From: an uncultured Acidobacteriia bacterium
Lineage (GTDB): Bacteria; Acidobacteriota; Terriglobia; Bryobacterales; Bryobacteraceae
Assembly: GCA_903875575.1 (NCBI GenBank)
Contig: CAIQWJ010000074.1
Span: 124,001-188,000 of the forward strand
Direction: 5' to 3'
Length of the DNA stretch: 64,000 bases
In this document: in pieces, positions 24,637 to 35,000 of the stretch
Layout of the letters: each line of letters begins with the position of its first letter
Position numbering within the stretch: the stretch's first letter is position 1
The notes under the pieces: generated by a model
Told to the model about the DNA's origin: nothing
What the model saw: the letters and a program-made list of their open reading frames with translations, nothing else
Databases searched by the model: none
Translations under genes and position numbers: made by a program

Positions 24637-27431
24637 TCACCGCTGGGTGTGCGCTTAGTGCGGGTGGGGGGATGTCCCCGAGTTCGCCGCAGATGCCACT
24701 CACGTTCGTGGAGAATCGTGGCCAGACGGATCCCAGAGTGAGGGCTATTGGCTCGGGCCCGAAATTTAAGGCCTGGTTTGAAGGCGAGGGAGTTGTGCTG
24801 CAACAAGGCTCCGCCTCCATGTACGTAGGCTTTGAAGGAGCCGGACCGCACGCAGAAGTTCGGTTGACGGATCCTATTGGGGCGACGGCAAACTACTTCC
24901 ACGGAAATGAACCGGGGCATGCGCAGACCAATATACCGCTGTTCGGCGCGGTGCATTACGACGGTGTCTGGCCGGGAGTGGATGTCATGTTTCATCAGGC
25001 GTTGTCTCAAATGGAGGTGGAATATACTCTCGCGCCGGGAGCTGAAATCGGAAAGATCAGATTGCGATATTCCGGCGCGGTCAGCATCCAGACAGACGGC
25101 AGCCTGCTGGTACGCGGCGAAAGCGGTGAATTCCGGGAGAAGAAACCTTACCTCTACCAGGAAACGACCACGGGGCGGGTTACCGTTCCGGGCAAGTACG
25201 TGGTTACTTCTGATGGTTCTGTAAGTTTTTCAGCCCGCTACGATCGTACGCTGCCGCTGGTTATCGATCCCACGATTCTCTTCGGTGGGTATTTCGGAGG
25301 AACGGCACAGGACACTATTACGGCGGTAACAGTGACCTCCAGCTTCAACATCGTCGTAGCGGGGTGGGGCAATTCGATCGATCTTCCGACGTCAAGTGCC
25401 GTCAGGGCGGCCAACGGAGGAGGGCGGCCGCACGATGATGAAGCTGATGTTCACTTGCCGGCGACAATTGGCGCCGCAGTGACCAGCGGGGGAGGCGTCG
25501 ACGCATTTGTCGCGAATTTCAGCCCTGTCGGTGGCAGGCTGGTGAGTTGTAGTTATCTCGGCGGAACCGGAGATGACCGCGCGTTTGGCGTTGCGGCAGA
25601 TTCTTCAGGCAATATCTACGTGACGGGATGGACGTCTTCCGCAAATTTTCCGGTCACGGGTGCCGTGCAGGGTAGCCTGCGCGGTGCCCGTGACGCATTC
25701 GTAGCCAAACTGGATTCGACCGGCAGCACACTGATTTACAGTACTTACCTGGGGGGCAGCGGAGTGGATACCGGCAACGCAATCGCGGTGGATTCTCTCG
25801 GTCAGGCCGTCATTGTGGGCGATACGACATCACTGAATCTGCCCACTACCACAGGCGCGCTCCAGGGAGTATCCGGGGGTGGCCAGGATGTGTTTGTAGC
25901 CCGATTGACGGCAAGCGGCGGAGCCCTTTCGTTCCTGACATATTTCGGCGGAAACGGAACGGACCACGGAACTGCCGTGCAAATCGACCCAACCGGGCCC
26001 ATCGTGATCGGCGGCGGGACTTATTCCACGACTCTTCCAGTTCAACTGGCGGTCCAGTCGCATTCGGGCGGCGGACAGGACGGGTTCGTGGCGAAATTGA
26101 ACGCAACGGCCACCGGGCTGATTTTCAGTACTTACATCGGCGGCACCGGCGGGTCGCCGGGCTTTCCTGAACAGGTCAACGGAATTGTGATCGGCCCCAG
26201 TAAAAACATTGTCGCCGCAGGTATCACGAGTTCTTCGAATTTTCCGATTACAACCACGAGCTTTCAACCTGTTTATGGCGGCGGTCAAACAGATGGATTC
26301 ATCACCAAGCTGAATGGCACGACGGGAGCGCTGATGGCGTCATCGTTCCTGGGCGGTTCACAAAACGACGGAATTAATGCTATCGCGGTGGATCAACTGG
26401 GCAGGATCTACGCGACGGGCTTCACCCTCTCCATCGACTTTCCAGTACTGCGGCCTACCCAGGCGGCGTCAGCAAGCGGCGTCAATGGCAGCATGGACGG
26501 ATTCGTAACCACGATTAACAGTGCCATGAATCAGATGAATTTTGGCACCTATCTGGGGGGCTCAGGAAGCGACTCTGGCAACGCCATCGCGGTGGATTCG
26601 ATGGCCTCGATCATCGTCGCAGGTCAGACCAGTTCGAATGACTTCCCCGCGGCTCGCAATTTCGGTAGATCCCCGACCCAGATGCTCTCTTCGTTTGTCA
26701 CGAAGTTTACGGCCGACTGGAAACTGTCCGTATCGTCAGCTTCGGCAGGGACCATCGACTTATGGCATATTGCCGGATACTACGGTTCAGTCCCGGCCTC
26801 CGTGGCCTTCACTTACGGGCAGGTTGGGGATATTCCGATAGTCGGTGATTGGACCGGCACGGGCACGAAGCACCTGGGCGTATTCCGGAATGGTTTATGG
26901 GTTCTGGATACAAACGGAGATAACATCCTTAACGCCGGCGATAAGACCGTTATTTTCGGGCAGGCTGGCGATATTCCTGTAGTGGGTGACTGGGATGGAA
27001 CCGGCAAGATCAAGCTGGGGTTGTTTCGGAGTGGAGTTTTCATTTTGGATTTGAGCGGCCATCTCTCGGGTATTGCAACAGGCGTTGCCGACGCAACGTT
27101 TCTGTTTGGGCAGGCCGGTGACATCCCGGTTGTCGGAGACTGGAACAATACGGGGACCAGCAAGGTGGGAATCTTTCGCAACGGAAGCTGGTTGGTGGAT
27201 TTTAATGGCGACCGGGTATTCAACAGTCTGGATAAGACCTATAGCTACGGCCAGGCTGGCGATATCCCGATAACCGGTTTTTGGGATTCTGTCGGCCTGA
27301 CGCGGATTGGCGTATTCAGGGCGGGCACATTCATTCTGAATTACAGCGGCACCAACGCGATGGGGCTGGTAGGACAGACGGAGTTATCCTTCACATTCGG
27401 GACGGCAGGATCAACGCCCCTTTCCTGGTAG
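24594..27431 (+). CDS. Large secreted SBBP-repeat beta-propeller protein
   Basis: A 945-residue exported protein. A signal peptide (about 1-25) is followed by a DUF7948-like domain (about 35-230) that opens FVENRGQTDPRVRAIGSGPK. A beta-propeller region of SBBP repeats (about 230-690) carries repeated units such as DAFVAKLDSTGSTLIYSTYLGGSG..D.GNAIAVD. The C-terminal part (about 720-945) holds four or five copies of an FG-GAP-like unit (GQAGDIPVVGDWDGTG....LGLFR.G....D). It is probably an outer-surface or secreted protein with binding functions. Such genes are frequent in Acidobacteria and Planctomycetes. No sorting signal is visible. Confidence 0.9.
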   Translation: MARRGFFASHIYWLLTAGCALSAGGGMSPSSPQMPLTFVENRGQTDPRVRAIGSGPKFKAWFEGEGVVLQQGSASMYVGFEGAGPHAEVRLTDPIGATANYFHGNEPGHAQTNIPLFGAVHYDGVWPGVDVMFHQALSQMEVEYTLAPGAEIGKIRLRYSGAVSIQTDGSLLVRGESGEFREKKPYLYQETTTGRVTVPGKYVVTSDGSVSFSARYDRTLPLVIDPTILFGGYFGGTAQDTITAVTVTSSFNIVVAGWGNSIDLPTSSAVRAANGGGRPHDDEADVHLPATIGAAVTSGGGVDAFVANFSPVGGRLVSCSYLGGTGDDRAFGVAADSSGNIYVTGWTSSANFPVTGAVQGSLRGARDAFVAKLDSTGSTLIYSTYLGGSGVDTGNAIAVDSLGQAVIVGDTTSLNLPTTTGALQGVSGGGQDVFVARLTASGGALSFLTYFGGNGTDHGTAVQIDPTGPIVIGGGTYSTTLPVQLAVQSHSGGGQDGFVAKLNATATGLIFSTYIGGTGGSPGFPEQVNGIVIGPSKNIVAAGITSSSNFPITTTSFQPVYGGGQTDGFITKLNGTTGALMASSFLGGSQNDGINAIAVDQLGRIYATGFTLSIDFPVLRPTQAASASGVNGSMDGFVTTINSAMNQMNFGTYLGGSGSDSGNAIAVDSMASIIVAGQTSSNDFPAARNFGRSPTQMLSSFVTKFTADWKLSVSSASAGTIDLWHIAGYYGSVPASVAFTYGQVGDIPIVGDWTGTGTKHLGVFRNGLWVLDTNGDNILNAGDKTVIFGQAGDIPVVGDWDGTGKIKLGLFRSGVFILDLSGHLSGIATGVADATFLFGQAGDIPVVGDWNNTGTSKVGIFRNGSWLVDFNGDRVFNSLDKTYSYGQAGDIPITGFWDSVGLTRIGVFRAGTFILNYSGTNAMGLVGQTELSFTFGTAGSTPLSW
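26800..27420 (+). repeat. Intragenic tandem repeats (FG-GAP-like units)
   Basis: A unit of roughly 130-150 nt recurs four times and a fifth time in part. It begins with a version of GGGCAGGCTGGCGATATTCC and encodes GQ(A/V)GDIP(V/I)VGDW. The starts lie near 26817, 26958, 27108 and 27250, and a last degenerate one near 27400. Confidence 0.7.
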
Positions 27432-27436
27432 AACCG

Positions 27437-28309
27437 TCACGCGGCTTCGGTTACCGTAACATTGACATCGAGTCCCAGGCATGCGCCAGGCGGGCCGTCG
27501 TACGTACCCCACAACGGAAGGACCTGTTCCGGGGACCAGGCCACTGCCACGCGTATGAGATTCCGGTTGCCGATGATGCTGTTGGTCGGATCGAAGTCAA
27601 TCCAGCCGGCACCCGGCAGATAGGCCTGCATCCAGGCATGGGTTGCCCCACCGCCGACCACGACTGAGTTCGAGACTGTGGTCGGCGAGAACACGTAGCC
27701 ACTGACAAAACGCGCGGCTATGCCCAGAGATCGCGCAGCTTCCATCATGAGAACGGCGAAGTCCCGGCAGCTGCCTTTTCGGGAGAGTAGGGTCTCGGCG
27801 GGAGTCTGGACGCCTTTTTCCACCCGCCGCCCGTATTCAAAGGTCTCGCGAATCCCGTGCGTCATGGCGCGAAGAATCTTCATCGTATCGGTCGTAGCTG
27901 CCGGATCGAGGAACTGGAGCGCCCACTCGGCTACATCCTCCGCGTGATAGTGATGACTCAGCGCCCGCTCAAGATTAGGGAAATCCTCGTCGGAATAGCG
28001 AAAGGGATAGGTCCTGGCGTAGTCCTCCAGCGGATACTCGGGCGGTGAATACTCAAAGTGCTCGATGGTTACGGCACTCTCGAAGCGCAGCTCGGAAGTG
28101 GTGCCTTCGAAGGTGGCGACGGCGACGGAATTATCGAAGGGATCATGGAGCCAGCGCAGTTGCGACGGTTCCGGGAAGATCGCGAGATGAGTGCGAATCA
28201 GCCGCAGGTCGTGACTTTCGCGCGGGCGGAACATCATGCGATGTTCGCCGAGGCCGACGGGCTGTTTGTACCTGTAGATGGTGGTATGGCGGACGGTAAG
28301 AATCGACAT
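27437..28309 (-). CDS. Transglutaminase-like cysteine protease, cluster member Tgl-1
   Basis: A 290-residue cytoplasmic protein with no signal peptide. It has the bacterial transglutaminase N-terminal beta domain (about 1-85) and a transglutaminase core (about 150-260). The catalytic triad is intact: C181 in RKGSCRDFAVLM, H224 in ATHAWMQAYLPG and D240 in GWIDFDPTN. Such proteins are usually peptidases or amidases, not cross-linkers. Its start overlaps the stop of the upstream transglutaminase gene by 1 nt (TAATG). It is the terminal gene of the minus-strand part of the ATP-grasp/alpha-E/transglutaminase cluster. Confidence 0.92.
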   Translation of the reverse strand: MSILTVRHTTIYRYKQPVGLGEHRMMFRPRESHDLRLIRTHLAIFPEPSQLRWLHDPFDNSVAVATFEGTTSELRFESAVTIEHFEYSPPEYPLEDYARTYPFRYSDEDFPNLERALSHHYHAEDVAEWALQFLDPAATTDTMKILRAMTHGIRETFEYGRRVEKGVQTPAETLLSRKGSCRDFAVLMMEAARSLGIAARFVSGYVFSPTTVSNSVVVGGGATHAWMQAYLPGAGWIDFDPTNSIIGNRNLIRVAVAWSPEQVLPLWGTYDGPPGACLGLDVNVTVTEAA

Positions 28310-29160
28310 TAGCCCTGAGCACCGGGCGCGGAACCCAGAACGGGCACTTCGCCATCGGGCAACTCATCGGTCCAGACTCTGAAGTTTTCCAGCGTGTTGG
28401 GGCCGAACGTCGTGGCGATCGCTACGTCACAGGCATCGCGACCTCTGGCCATCAGGACGCGACCGAGGCGCGGGACATTGTTACGCGGATCGAAAGTATG
28501 CCAGCGCCCGCCGATCCAGGCCTCGAACCAGGCGGCGAAATCGCCCACACCGTAGGGTGGCGCGGTTCCAAGGTCGCTGAGATAGCCGGTGCAGTATCGG
28601 GCCGGAATATTCATACACCGGCAGAAGGTGACAGCCAGATGGGCGAAGTCGCGGCAGACGCCGGTTCGTTCGTTGAAGGCACCGGCGGCGCTGCGATTGG
28701 CGCGGGCATTCTGGTAGTCGAAGGCGATGTGGCGATGAACATAATCGCAGATCGCCTGAACGCGGGGGTAGCCCGGGGTCACGTGGTGGAAAAGCTGCCA
28801 GGCCGTTTCAGACAGGAAATCGGTCTCGCAATACCGACTGCCCAGAAGAAACACGAGGACGTCTTCGGGAAGGTCCTGGACGGAATCCTGACGGGCGCCA
28901 AAGATCATTTCGTCGGGCTGTCCGCTATCCCGGACAACGCAATCGGTGGTCAGGCGCAGGCGTCCCGCGGGAGCCAATACGCGATTACACCGGTTTCCGA
29001 AGGCGTCGCGGTAGGCGCTGACGGGAAGGGCGGGCTCAGTAATCAGATGGTCCGGAATCACGATATCCCGCGACCGGGAATCGTGAATATTGACGAGGAG
29101 GATGATGGGTGTGGGCTGCGGGAACTGATACACGAGCTCAAAGCCAGCGCGTAGCTGCAT
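28309..29160 (-). CDS. Transglutaminase-like protein lacking the usual His, cluster member Tgl-2
   Basis: About 283 residues from ATG 29160 (ATG 29187 is possible). The core has the catalytic Cys, C169 in RTGVCRDFAHLA, and D224 in WHTFDPRN. The HAW motif reads DFAAWFEAW, so the usual His is Ala at 210. From memory, related proteins in other bacteria have Ser or Ala here, so this marks a subfamily and not a local mutation; a different His, such as H221, might serve. The C-terminal IATTFGPNTLENFRVWTDE is typical of this subfamily. It is co-transcribed with Tgl-1. Confidence 0.88.
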   Translation of the reverse strand: MQLRAGFELVYQFPQPTPIILLVNIHDSRSRDIVIPDHLITEPALPVSAYRDAFGNRCNRVLAPAGRLRLTTDCVVRDSGQPDEMIFGARQDSVQDLPEDVLVFLLGSRYCETDFLSETAWQLFHHVTPGYPRVQAICDYVHRHIAFDYQNARANRSAAGAFNERTGVCRDFAHLAVTFCRCMNIPARYCTGYLSDLGTAPPYGVGDFAAWFEAWIGGRWHTFDPRNNVPRLGRVLMARGRDACDVAIATTFGPNTLENFRVWTDELPDGEVPVLGSAPGAQG

Positions 29161-29567
29161 GGGATACCTAAGTTTCTGCGGTGCCAAATGCCGCGGTTGG
29201 GCTCGGACTGATGACGGGACTCACACGGCCTGTGCTGTGCGGAAAAGCGAGAGAAATGGAGGGAAGCGGCCCCGGGAAGATAAGCGGACCCGGCTCGTGA
29301 CGACACCTAACAATAGCAGGTGAGGCTCCCCGCCCAGATCTTCCATAGCATGTTCGTGGCCAAAAGCGGTGGAAGGGCCGGGAATTTCAGGATGATTGAC
29401 GGCATCGGGCTGGCATGACCGCTCAACCGCGGCCAGGAACCGGCTCTCTTCGGGCATGGCTAACCAACGCCGATACGGCCAATAATATCTTTGAATGCCG
29501 CAACATACCTGTCCTGAGAGAAAATAGAAGTTTATACTTTTCTTCATCGCAAACGGAGTGGCCAACG
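29161..29567. other. Divergent intergenic region of the ATP-grasp/transglutaminase cluster
   Basis: These 407 nt separate the minus-strand transglutaminase pair from the plus-strand ATP-grasp operon. I see no convincing gene. A TTTATACTT element (29531-29539), about 30 nt before the ATP-grasp start, could be a -10 box, but it lacks a matching -35. GGAG precedes the ATG at 29568. The region probably contains promoters for both directions. Confidence 0.5.
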
Positions 29568-31013
29568 ATGCAGTTCGCCAATTACAAAACAGACGGCTTT
29601 TATGACGAGATGTTTGACGCTGCCGGCGTGCCCCGCCCGGAGGCCAAACTTCTGGTGGACACCATTGAGTCACTTGACGACGGCCAGTTTCTGCGCTGCC
29701 AGCGGTCCGCCGAACGCATCCTGCTACAACTGGGTATTACGTTCAATGTTTACGGCGATAATGCGGGTACCGAACGGATCTTTCCTTTCGACCTGATTCC
29801 GCGCATTGTCACGGCGAAGGAATGGGCATGGGTGGAGCGTGGGCTCAAGCAGCGCATTCGCGTCCTGAACACGTTCATTGACGACATCTATCACGATCAG
29901 AAGATCCTGAAAGATAAGATCATCCCGGAAGAGGTCATCAAGTCGGCGATCTTCTACAGGCCGCAGTGCATCGGGATCAACCCCCCGCGCGGCGTTTGGT
30001 GTCACATTACGGGTACCGATCTGGTGCGGCATGGAGATGGCCAGATCTACGTGCTTGAAGACAATCTGAGGGTGCCTTCCGGCGTTTCGTACGTCCTTGA
30101 GAACCGCGACTTGATGAAGCGCACGTTTCCGCAGGTGTTCGAGGGACTGAATGTTCGCCCGGTGGACGATTATCCGAGCCGGCTGCTCGAAATGCTGCAG
30201 ACGATCGGACCGCACGGGGACACAGAGAACCCGACGGTGGTGCTGCTGACGCCCGGCATCTACAATTCGGCGTATTTTGAACACAGCTTTCTGGCACAGA
30301 AGATGGGCGTGCAACTCGTAGAAGGCAGCGACCTGATCGTGCAGGACCGGAAGGTCTGGATGCGCACGACGAAGGGGCTGCGCAAAGTGGACGTGATCTA
30401 CCGGCGTATTGACGACGATTTCCTGGATCCCCTGGCGTTTCGGCCCGACTCACTGCTGGGAGTGCCCGGAATCATGGATGCCTGGCGGGCAGGGAATGTC
30501 GCACTGGCGAACGCACCCGGAAATGGCGTGGCCGACGATAAGGTCGTCTACGCCTATGTACCGGACATGATCCGTTATTACGAGGGTGAAGATCCGATTC
30601 TTCCGAATGTGCCAACCTACCTGTGCTGGAGGGATACGGACCGGCAGCATGTACTTGGAAACCTGGACAAACTGGTGGTCAAGGCGGCGAATGAAGCCGG
30701 CGGTTACGGAATGCTGGTCGGACCGCATTCCACAGCCGAACAGCGTGAAGAGTTCGCGAAGCGTATTACCGCACACCCGCGCGATTACATCGCCCAGCCG
30801 ACGCTGGCGCTTTCGAGAGTGCCAACCCTTGTGGAAGATCACTTCGAAGGTCGGCACGTAGATTTGCGGCCTTATATTCTCTATGGCAACGAAATTGAAG
30901 TACTCCCTGGCGGATTGACCCGGGTGGCGTTGCGAAAGGGATCCCTGGTTGTAAATTCATCGCAGGGCGGCGGCAGCAAAGATACCTGGGTGCTGGCGGG
31001 GGAGGCTGAGTAG
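29568..31013 (+). CDS. Circularly permuted ATP-grasp ligase (DUF404/DUF407 type), stand-alone
   Basis: A 481-residue predicted carboxylate-amine ligase. The family signature is [20 protein letters not shown] near the N-terminus, then [59 protein letters not shown], the [20 protein letters not shown] block, [14 protein letters not shown] and the C-terminal [16 protein letters not shown]-grasp enzymes join a carboxylate to an amine through an acyl-phosphate. Here the substrate is unknown. The start at 29568 follows GGAG; the frame extends upstream to 29415 without family similarity. The alpha-E gene follows 2 nt later. Confidence 0.94.
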   Translation: MQFANYKTDGFYDEMFDAAGVPRPEAKLLVDTIESLDDGQFLRCQRSAERILLQLGITFNVYGDNAGTERIFPFDLIPRIVTAKEWAWVERGLKQRIRVLNTFIDDIYHDQKILKDKIIPEEVIKSAIFYRPQCIGINPPRGVWCHITGTDLVRHGDGQIYVLEDNLRVPSGVSYVLENRDLMKRTFPQVFEGLNVRPVDDYPSRLLEMLQTIGPHGDTENPTVVLLTPGIYNSAYFEHSFLAQKMGVQLVEGSDLIVQDRKVWMRTTKGLRKVDVIYRRIDDDFLDPLAFRPDSLLGVPGIMDAWRAGNVALANAPGNGVADDKVVYAYVPDMIRYYEGEDPILPNVPTYLCWRDTDRQHVLGNLDKLVVKAANEAGGYGMLVGPHSTAEQREEFAKRITAHPRDYIAQPTLALSRVPTLVEDHFEGRHVDLRPYILYGNEIEVLPGGLTRVALRKGSLVVNSSQGGGSKDTWVLAGEAE

Positions 31014-31015
31014 TC

Positions 31016-32026
31016 ATGAACGAGACCAGACCCTTATTGAGCCGCGTGGCGGATGCTGTTTACTGGATGGCTCGCTACATTGAGCGAGCGGAGAACGTGG
31101 CGCGCTATATTGGCGTGAATCTGAATCTGCAGCTGGATCTGCCGGGGGATCCGTCGCAGCACTGGCAGTCGCTGATCGATACGAGCGGCGACAGCGCGGA
31201 GTTTGTCAAGCGATACGGCGAGGCGACGCAACACACGGTTGTGGAGTTCCTGGCATTCAACGCTGAGAACCCTAACTCGATATTCTCCTGTCTGCGTTCG
31301 GCCCGCGAGAACGCACGCAGTGTAAGGGAAACGATTTCGTCGGAAATGTGGGAGCAGGTCAACGAGATGTACCTGCACATGGCAGCGCAGCAATTGGCGC
31401 CCGGGGCGGAGTGGCTGCCGGAATTCTTCCGTCAGCTGCGCCTGAGTTCCCACCTGTTCCAGGGGATCACGGACGCCACGATGACCCACAATGAGGCGTG
31501 GCATTTTGCGAGGCTGGGGCGCAAGCTGGAGCGTGCGGACAAGACCTCCCGGATTCTGGACGTGAAGTATTTCATGCTGCTGCCGTCGCTGAGCGACGTG
31601 GGGACGCCATATGACGATATTCACTGGTCAGCCGTGCTGAAGTCGGTCAGCGGCCTCGAAATGTACCGCAAGAAGTTCGGCAAGCTGGAACCGCACGATA
31701 TCGTGGATTTCCTGGTAATGGACCGCGACTTTCCGCGCGCAATTCACTACTGCATTACGCGCGCGGACGCATCACTGCGCGCCATCACAGGCACTGAGCC
31801 GGGCACATTTCATTACCGGTCGGAGCGGCTGATGGGACTGCTTCGATCCGAACTGGATTTTACGCCGGTAGACCAGATTCTCTCGAACGGCCTGCATGGC
31901 TACCTGGACGCATTGCAGCAGAAGGTCAACGACATCGACGACGCGTTACTGACCGATTTTGTGAACTGGCGACCGCCGGTGCAGACTCAGTCGCAGACCA
32001 GTACTGTCACGCGCGGTAGCCGCTAA
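31016..32026 (+). CDS. Alpha-E (DUF403) protein
   Basis: A 336-residue all-helical protein of the alpha-E family. The signatures are LLSRVADAVYWMARYIERAENVAR at the start, FNAENPNSIFSCLRSARENARSVRETIS, and HFARLGRKLERADKTSRILD in the middle. Conserved Arg, Glu and Asp residues on the helices hint at a binding or catalytic pocket. The family is always found with circularly permuted ATP-grasp proteins and is thought to partner them; its biochemical role is not established. It follows the ATP-grasp gene by 2 nt, and its stop overlaps the next start (TAATG). Confidence 0.93.
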   Translation: MNETRPLLSRVADAVYWMARYIERAENVARYIGVNLNLQLDLPGDPSQHWQSLIDTSGDSAEFVKRYGEATQHTVVEFLAFNAENPNSIFSCLRSARENARSVRETISSEMWEQVNEMYLHMAAQQLAPGAEWLPEFFRQLRLSSHLFQGITDATMTHNEAWHFARLGRKLERADKTSRILDVKYFMLLPSLSDVGTPYDDIHWSAVLKSVSGLEMYRKKFGKLEPHDIVDFLVMDRDFPRAIHYCITRADASLRAITGTEPGTFHYRSERLMGLLRSELDFTPVDQILSNGLHGYLDALQQKVNDIDDALLTDFVNWRPPVQTQSQTSTVTRGSR

Positions 32027-35000
32027 TGGGAATCAAAGTCGCGCTTCATCATAAGACGGTCTACAAGTATGACCGTCTGGTTACACTCGGGCCGCAGGTT
32101 GTGCGATTGCGTCCGGCTCCGCACAGCCGCACGCCGGTGACAAGCTACTCGTTGCGGGTGGAGCCGAAGGCTCATTTTATTAACTGGCAGCAGGATCCGC
32201 AGAGCAACTACATTGCGAGGATTGTAATACCGGACCCGACGCGCGTGTTTTCGCTCGAAGTGGATCTGGTGGCCGAGATGACGGTCCTCAACCCGTTCGA
32301 CTTCTTTCTGGAGCCGTACGCCGACCGTTTCCCGTTTACGTACGAGAAGTCACTCGCCAGAGAACTGCTGCCATTTCTGGAATTGCTGCCATGCGGTGCG
32401 GCATTCGAAAGATTCATGGACTCTCTTGATCGATCCGAGAAGCAGACGATCGACTATCTGGTGACTCTGAATCAAACGGTGCAGCACGCGGTTGGGTACC
32501 TCATCCGAATGGAGCCCGGGGTACAAACACCGGAGGAAACGCTCACCCTGAAGACGGGGTCGTGCCGCGATTCGAGCTGGCTGCTGGTGCAGGTACTGCG
32601 GCATCTCGGTCTGGCAGCGCGTTTCGTATCCGGATACCTGATTCAGCTGAAGCCGGACGTAAAGGCACTGGACGGGCCCTCCGGCACGGAGTACGATTTT
32701 ACCGATCTGCATGCATGGGCAGAAGTCTATCTGCCAGGTGCCGGCTGGGTAGGGCTGGATCCAACGTCGGGACTATTCGCCGGCGAGGGACATATTCCGG
32801 TGGCCGCGACGCCTGATCCGCAGTCCGCCGCACCGGTTTCCGGCGGTGTGACGCCAAGTGAAGTGGAATTTGACCACCAAATGACGGTGACGCGAATTCA
32901 CGAAGACCCGCGCGTCACAAAGCCGTATTCCGACGAGGAATGGGATCAGATTCTCGCGCTCGGCGACCGGATCGACGCCGAACTGGATGCCTGCGACGTT
33001 CGTCTCACGATGGGCGGGGAACCCACGTTTGTTTCGATTGACGACGTAGACGGCGATGAGTGGAATACGGCGGCGGTGGGCCCGAACAAGCGGAGACTGG
33101 CGGGGGAATTATTGTGCCGCCTTCGCGACAAGTTCGCACCGGGTGGTTTGCTGCACTTCGGACAGGGGAAATGGTACCCGGGAGAGTCGCTGCCTCGCTG
33201 GGCTTATACCTGCTTCTGGCGTACGGACGGATATCCTCTCTGGCAGGATCCGCAATGGGTAGGCGAGCCGGATAAGGACTATGGATTCGGGCTGGCGCAT
33301 GCCGAGGATTTCGCAATTGAGCTTGCGAAACGGCTCAGGATCGATGAAGAGTTCCTGATTACGGCATACGAAGATCCGCTCGAGTATCTTCATGCGGAAC
33401 GCAAGCTGCCGGTTAATGTGGACCCGATCGACAACAACCTGGACGATGCGGAGGAGCGGGAGCGTCTGCGCCGCACGTATGAACGCGGGCTAAACGTGGC
33501 AACGGGCTATGTGCTGCCATTGCAGTGCATGCGCGGGAAGAATGGGGTGGAGTGGCAATCCGGGCTTTGGATGCTCCGTGCCCAGCATCTTTACCTTGTG
33601 CCAGGCGATTCTCCGATCGGATTCCGGCTGCCGGTAGCGGCGCTGCCCTGGGAGCCAGTTGCGAAGCGGCGGCAGGTTTTCGTAGTGGACCCCATGGCTC
33701 CGCTGGGGCCGCTGCCGACACCGCAGGAGGCGGATGTCACAGGCCAGAAAAAACAGGTAGCGCGGCGGGCACCGGCCCGGGCGAAGGCTTCGCAGCCACG
33801 AGGGCCGGTCGTCAGAACGGCGCTGGCGGTGGAGGCCAGGGAAGGGCGAATCTATGTTTTCCTGCCACCCGTGGACACCACCGAAGCCTATGTGGAATTG
33901 GTGGCCGCCATTGAAGACACGGCAGCCCGTCTGGAAATGCCGGTGCTGATGGAGGGCTACACGCCACCGTCGGATCCGCGACTGCGGCGTCTGGGCGTCA
34001 CGCCGGATCCGGGCGTGATCGAAGTCAACACGCAACCCGCCGCAAGCTGGACCGAACTGGTGGCAAACACGGTGGAACTCTACGAACAGGCGCGACTGAC
34101 GCGGCTGGGAACGGAAAAGTTCATGCTGGACGGCCGGCATACGGGAACAGGCGGCGGCAATCATCTGGTGCTCGGCGGCCACACTCCTGGTGACAGTCCT
34201 TTCCTGCGACGACCGGATCTTTTGCGGAGTCTGCTCGGATACTGGGTGAATCATCCGTCGCTCTCGTACTTGTTTTCGGGCGTGTTTATCGGGCCGACGA
34301 GTCAAGCCCCGCGGCTGGACGAGACGCGTCCGGATGCGGTTTATGAGTTGGAAATCGCCTTCAGCCTGCTGGATGAGAATCTGAAGCCGGAAAACCTGCC
34401 GGCCGAAAGGGCATCGGACTACGCACCGTGGCTGGTGGACCGGTTGTTCCGCGACCTGCTGGCGGATGGAACCGGCAACACGCATCGGGCTGAGTTCTGC
34501 ATCGACAAACTGTTTTCGCCGGATTCCTCCAGCGGGCGACTGGGGTTGCTGGAACTGCGGGCGTTTGAAATGCCGCCGCACGCGCGGATGAGTCTGGCGC
34601 AGCAGTTGCTGGTGCGGGCGCTGGTGGCCCGATTCTGGAAGGCAACGTACACGGATCCGCCGATCCGCTGGGGGACCCGTCTGCATGATCGGTACCTGCT
34701 GCCCTATTACGTGGAAAAGGACTTTGGTCTGGTGGTGCAGGAGTTGCGCGCCGCCGGATATGACATGAAGACTGAATGGTTCGGCCCGCATGTCGAATTC
34801 CGGTTCCCTGTCTATGGCCGCGTGAACTACGACGGCATCGAAATTGAACTTCGTCAGGCGATTGAACCCTGGTACGTTCTGGGTGAGGAACCGGGCGGCG
34901 GGGGGGCGGCCCGCTACGTGGATTCATCGGTGGAGCGGATGCAGGTGCGGGTCACCGGGCTGATCAGCGAGCGGTATTGTGTCACGTGCAACGGGCGTCG

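Noticed and set aside
26800-27420. CRISPR-like or mobile repeat array
   Set aside because: The repeats are in frame, encode FG-GAP-like units and have no constant repeat with variable spacers.
33490-34791. 433-codon minus-strand ORF inside the DUF2126 gene
   Set aside because: It has shadow-frame composition (Arg/His/Gln-rich), no start context and no recognisable domain.
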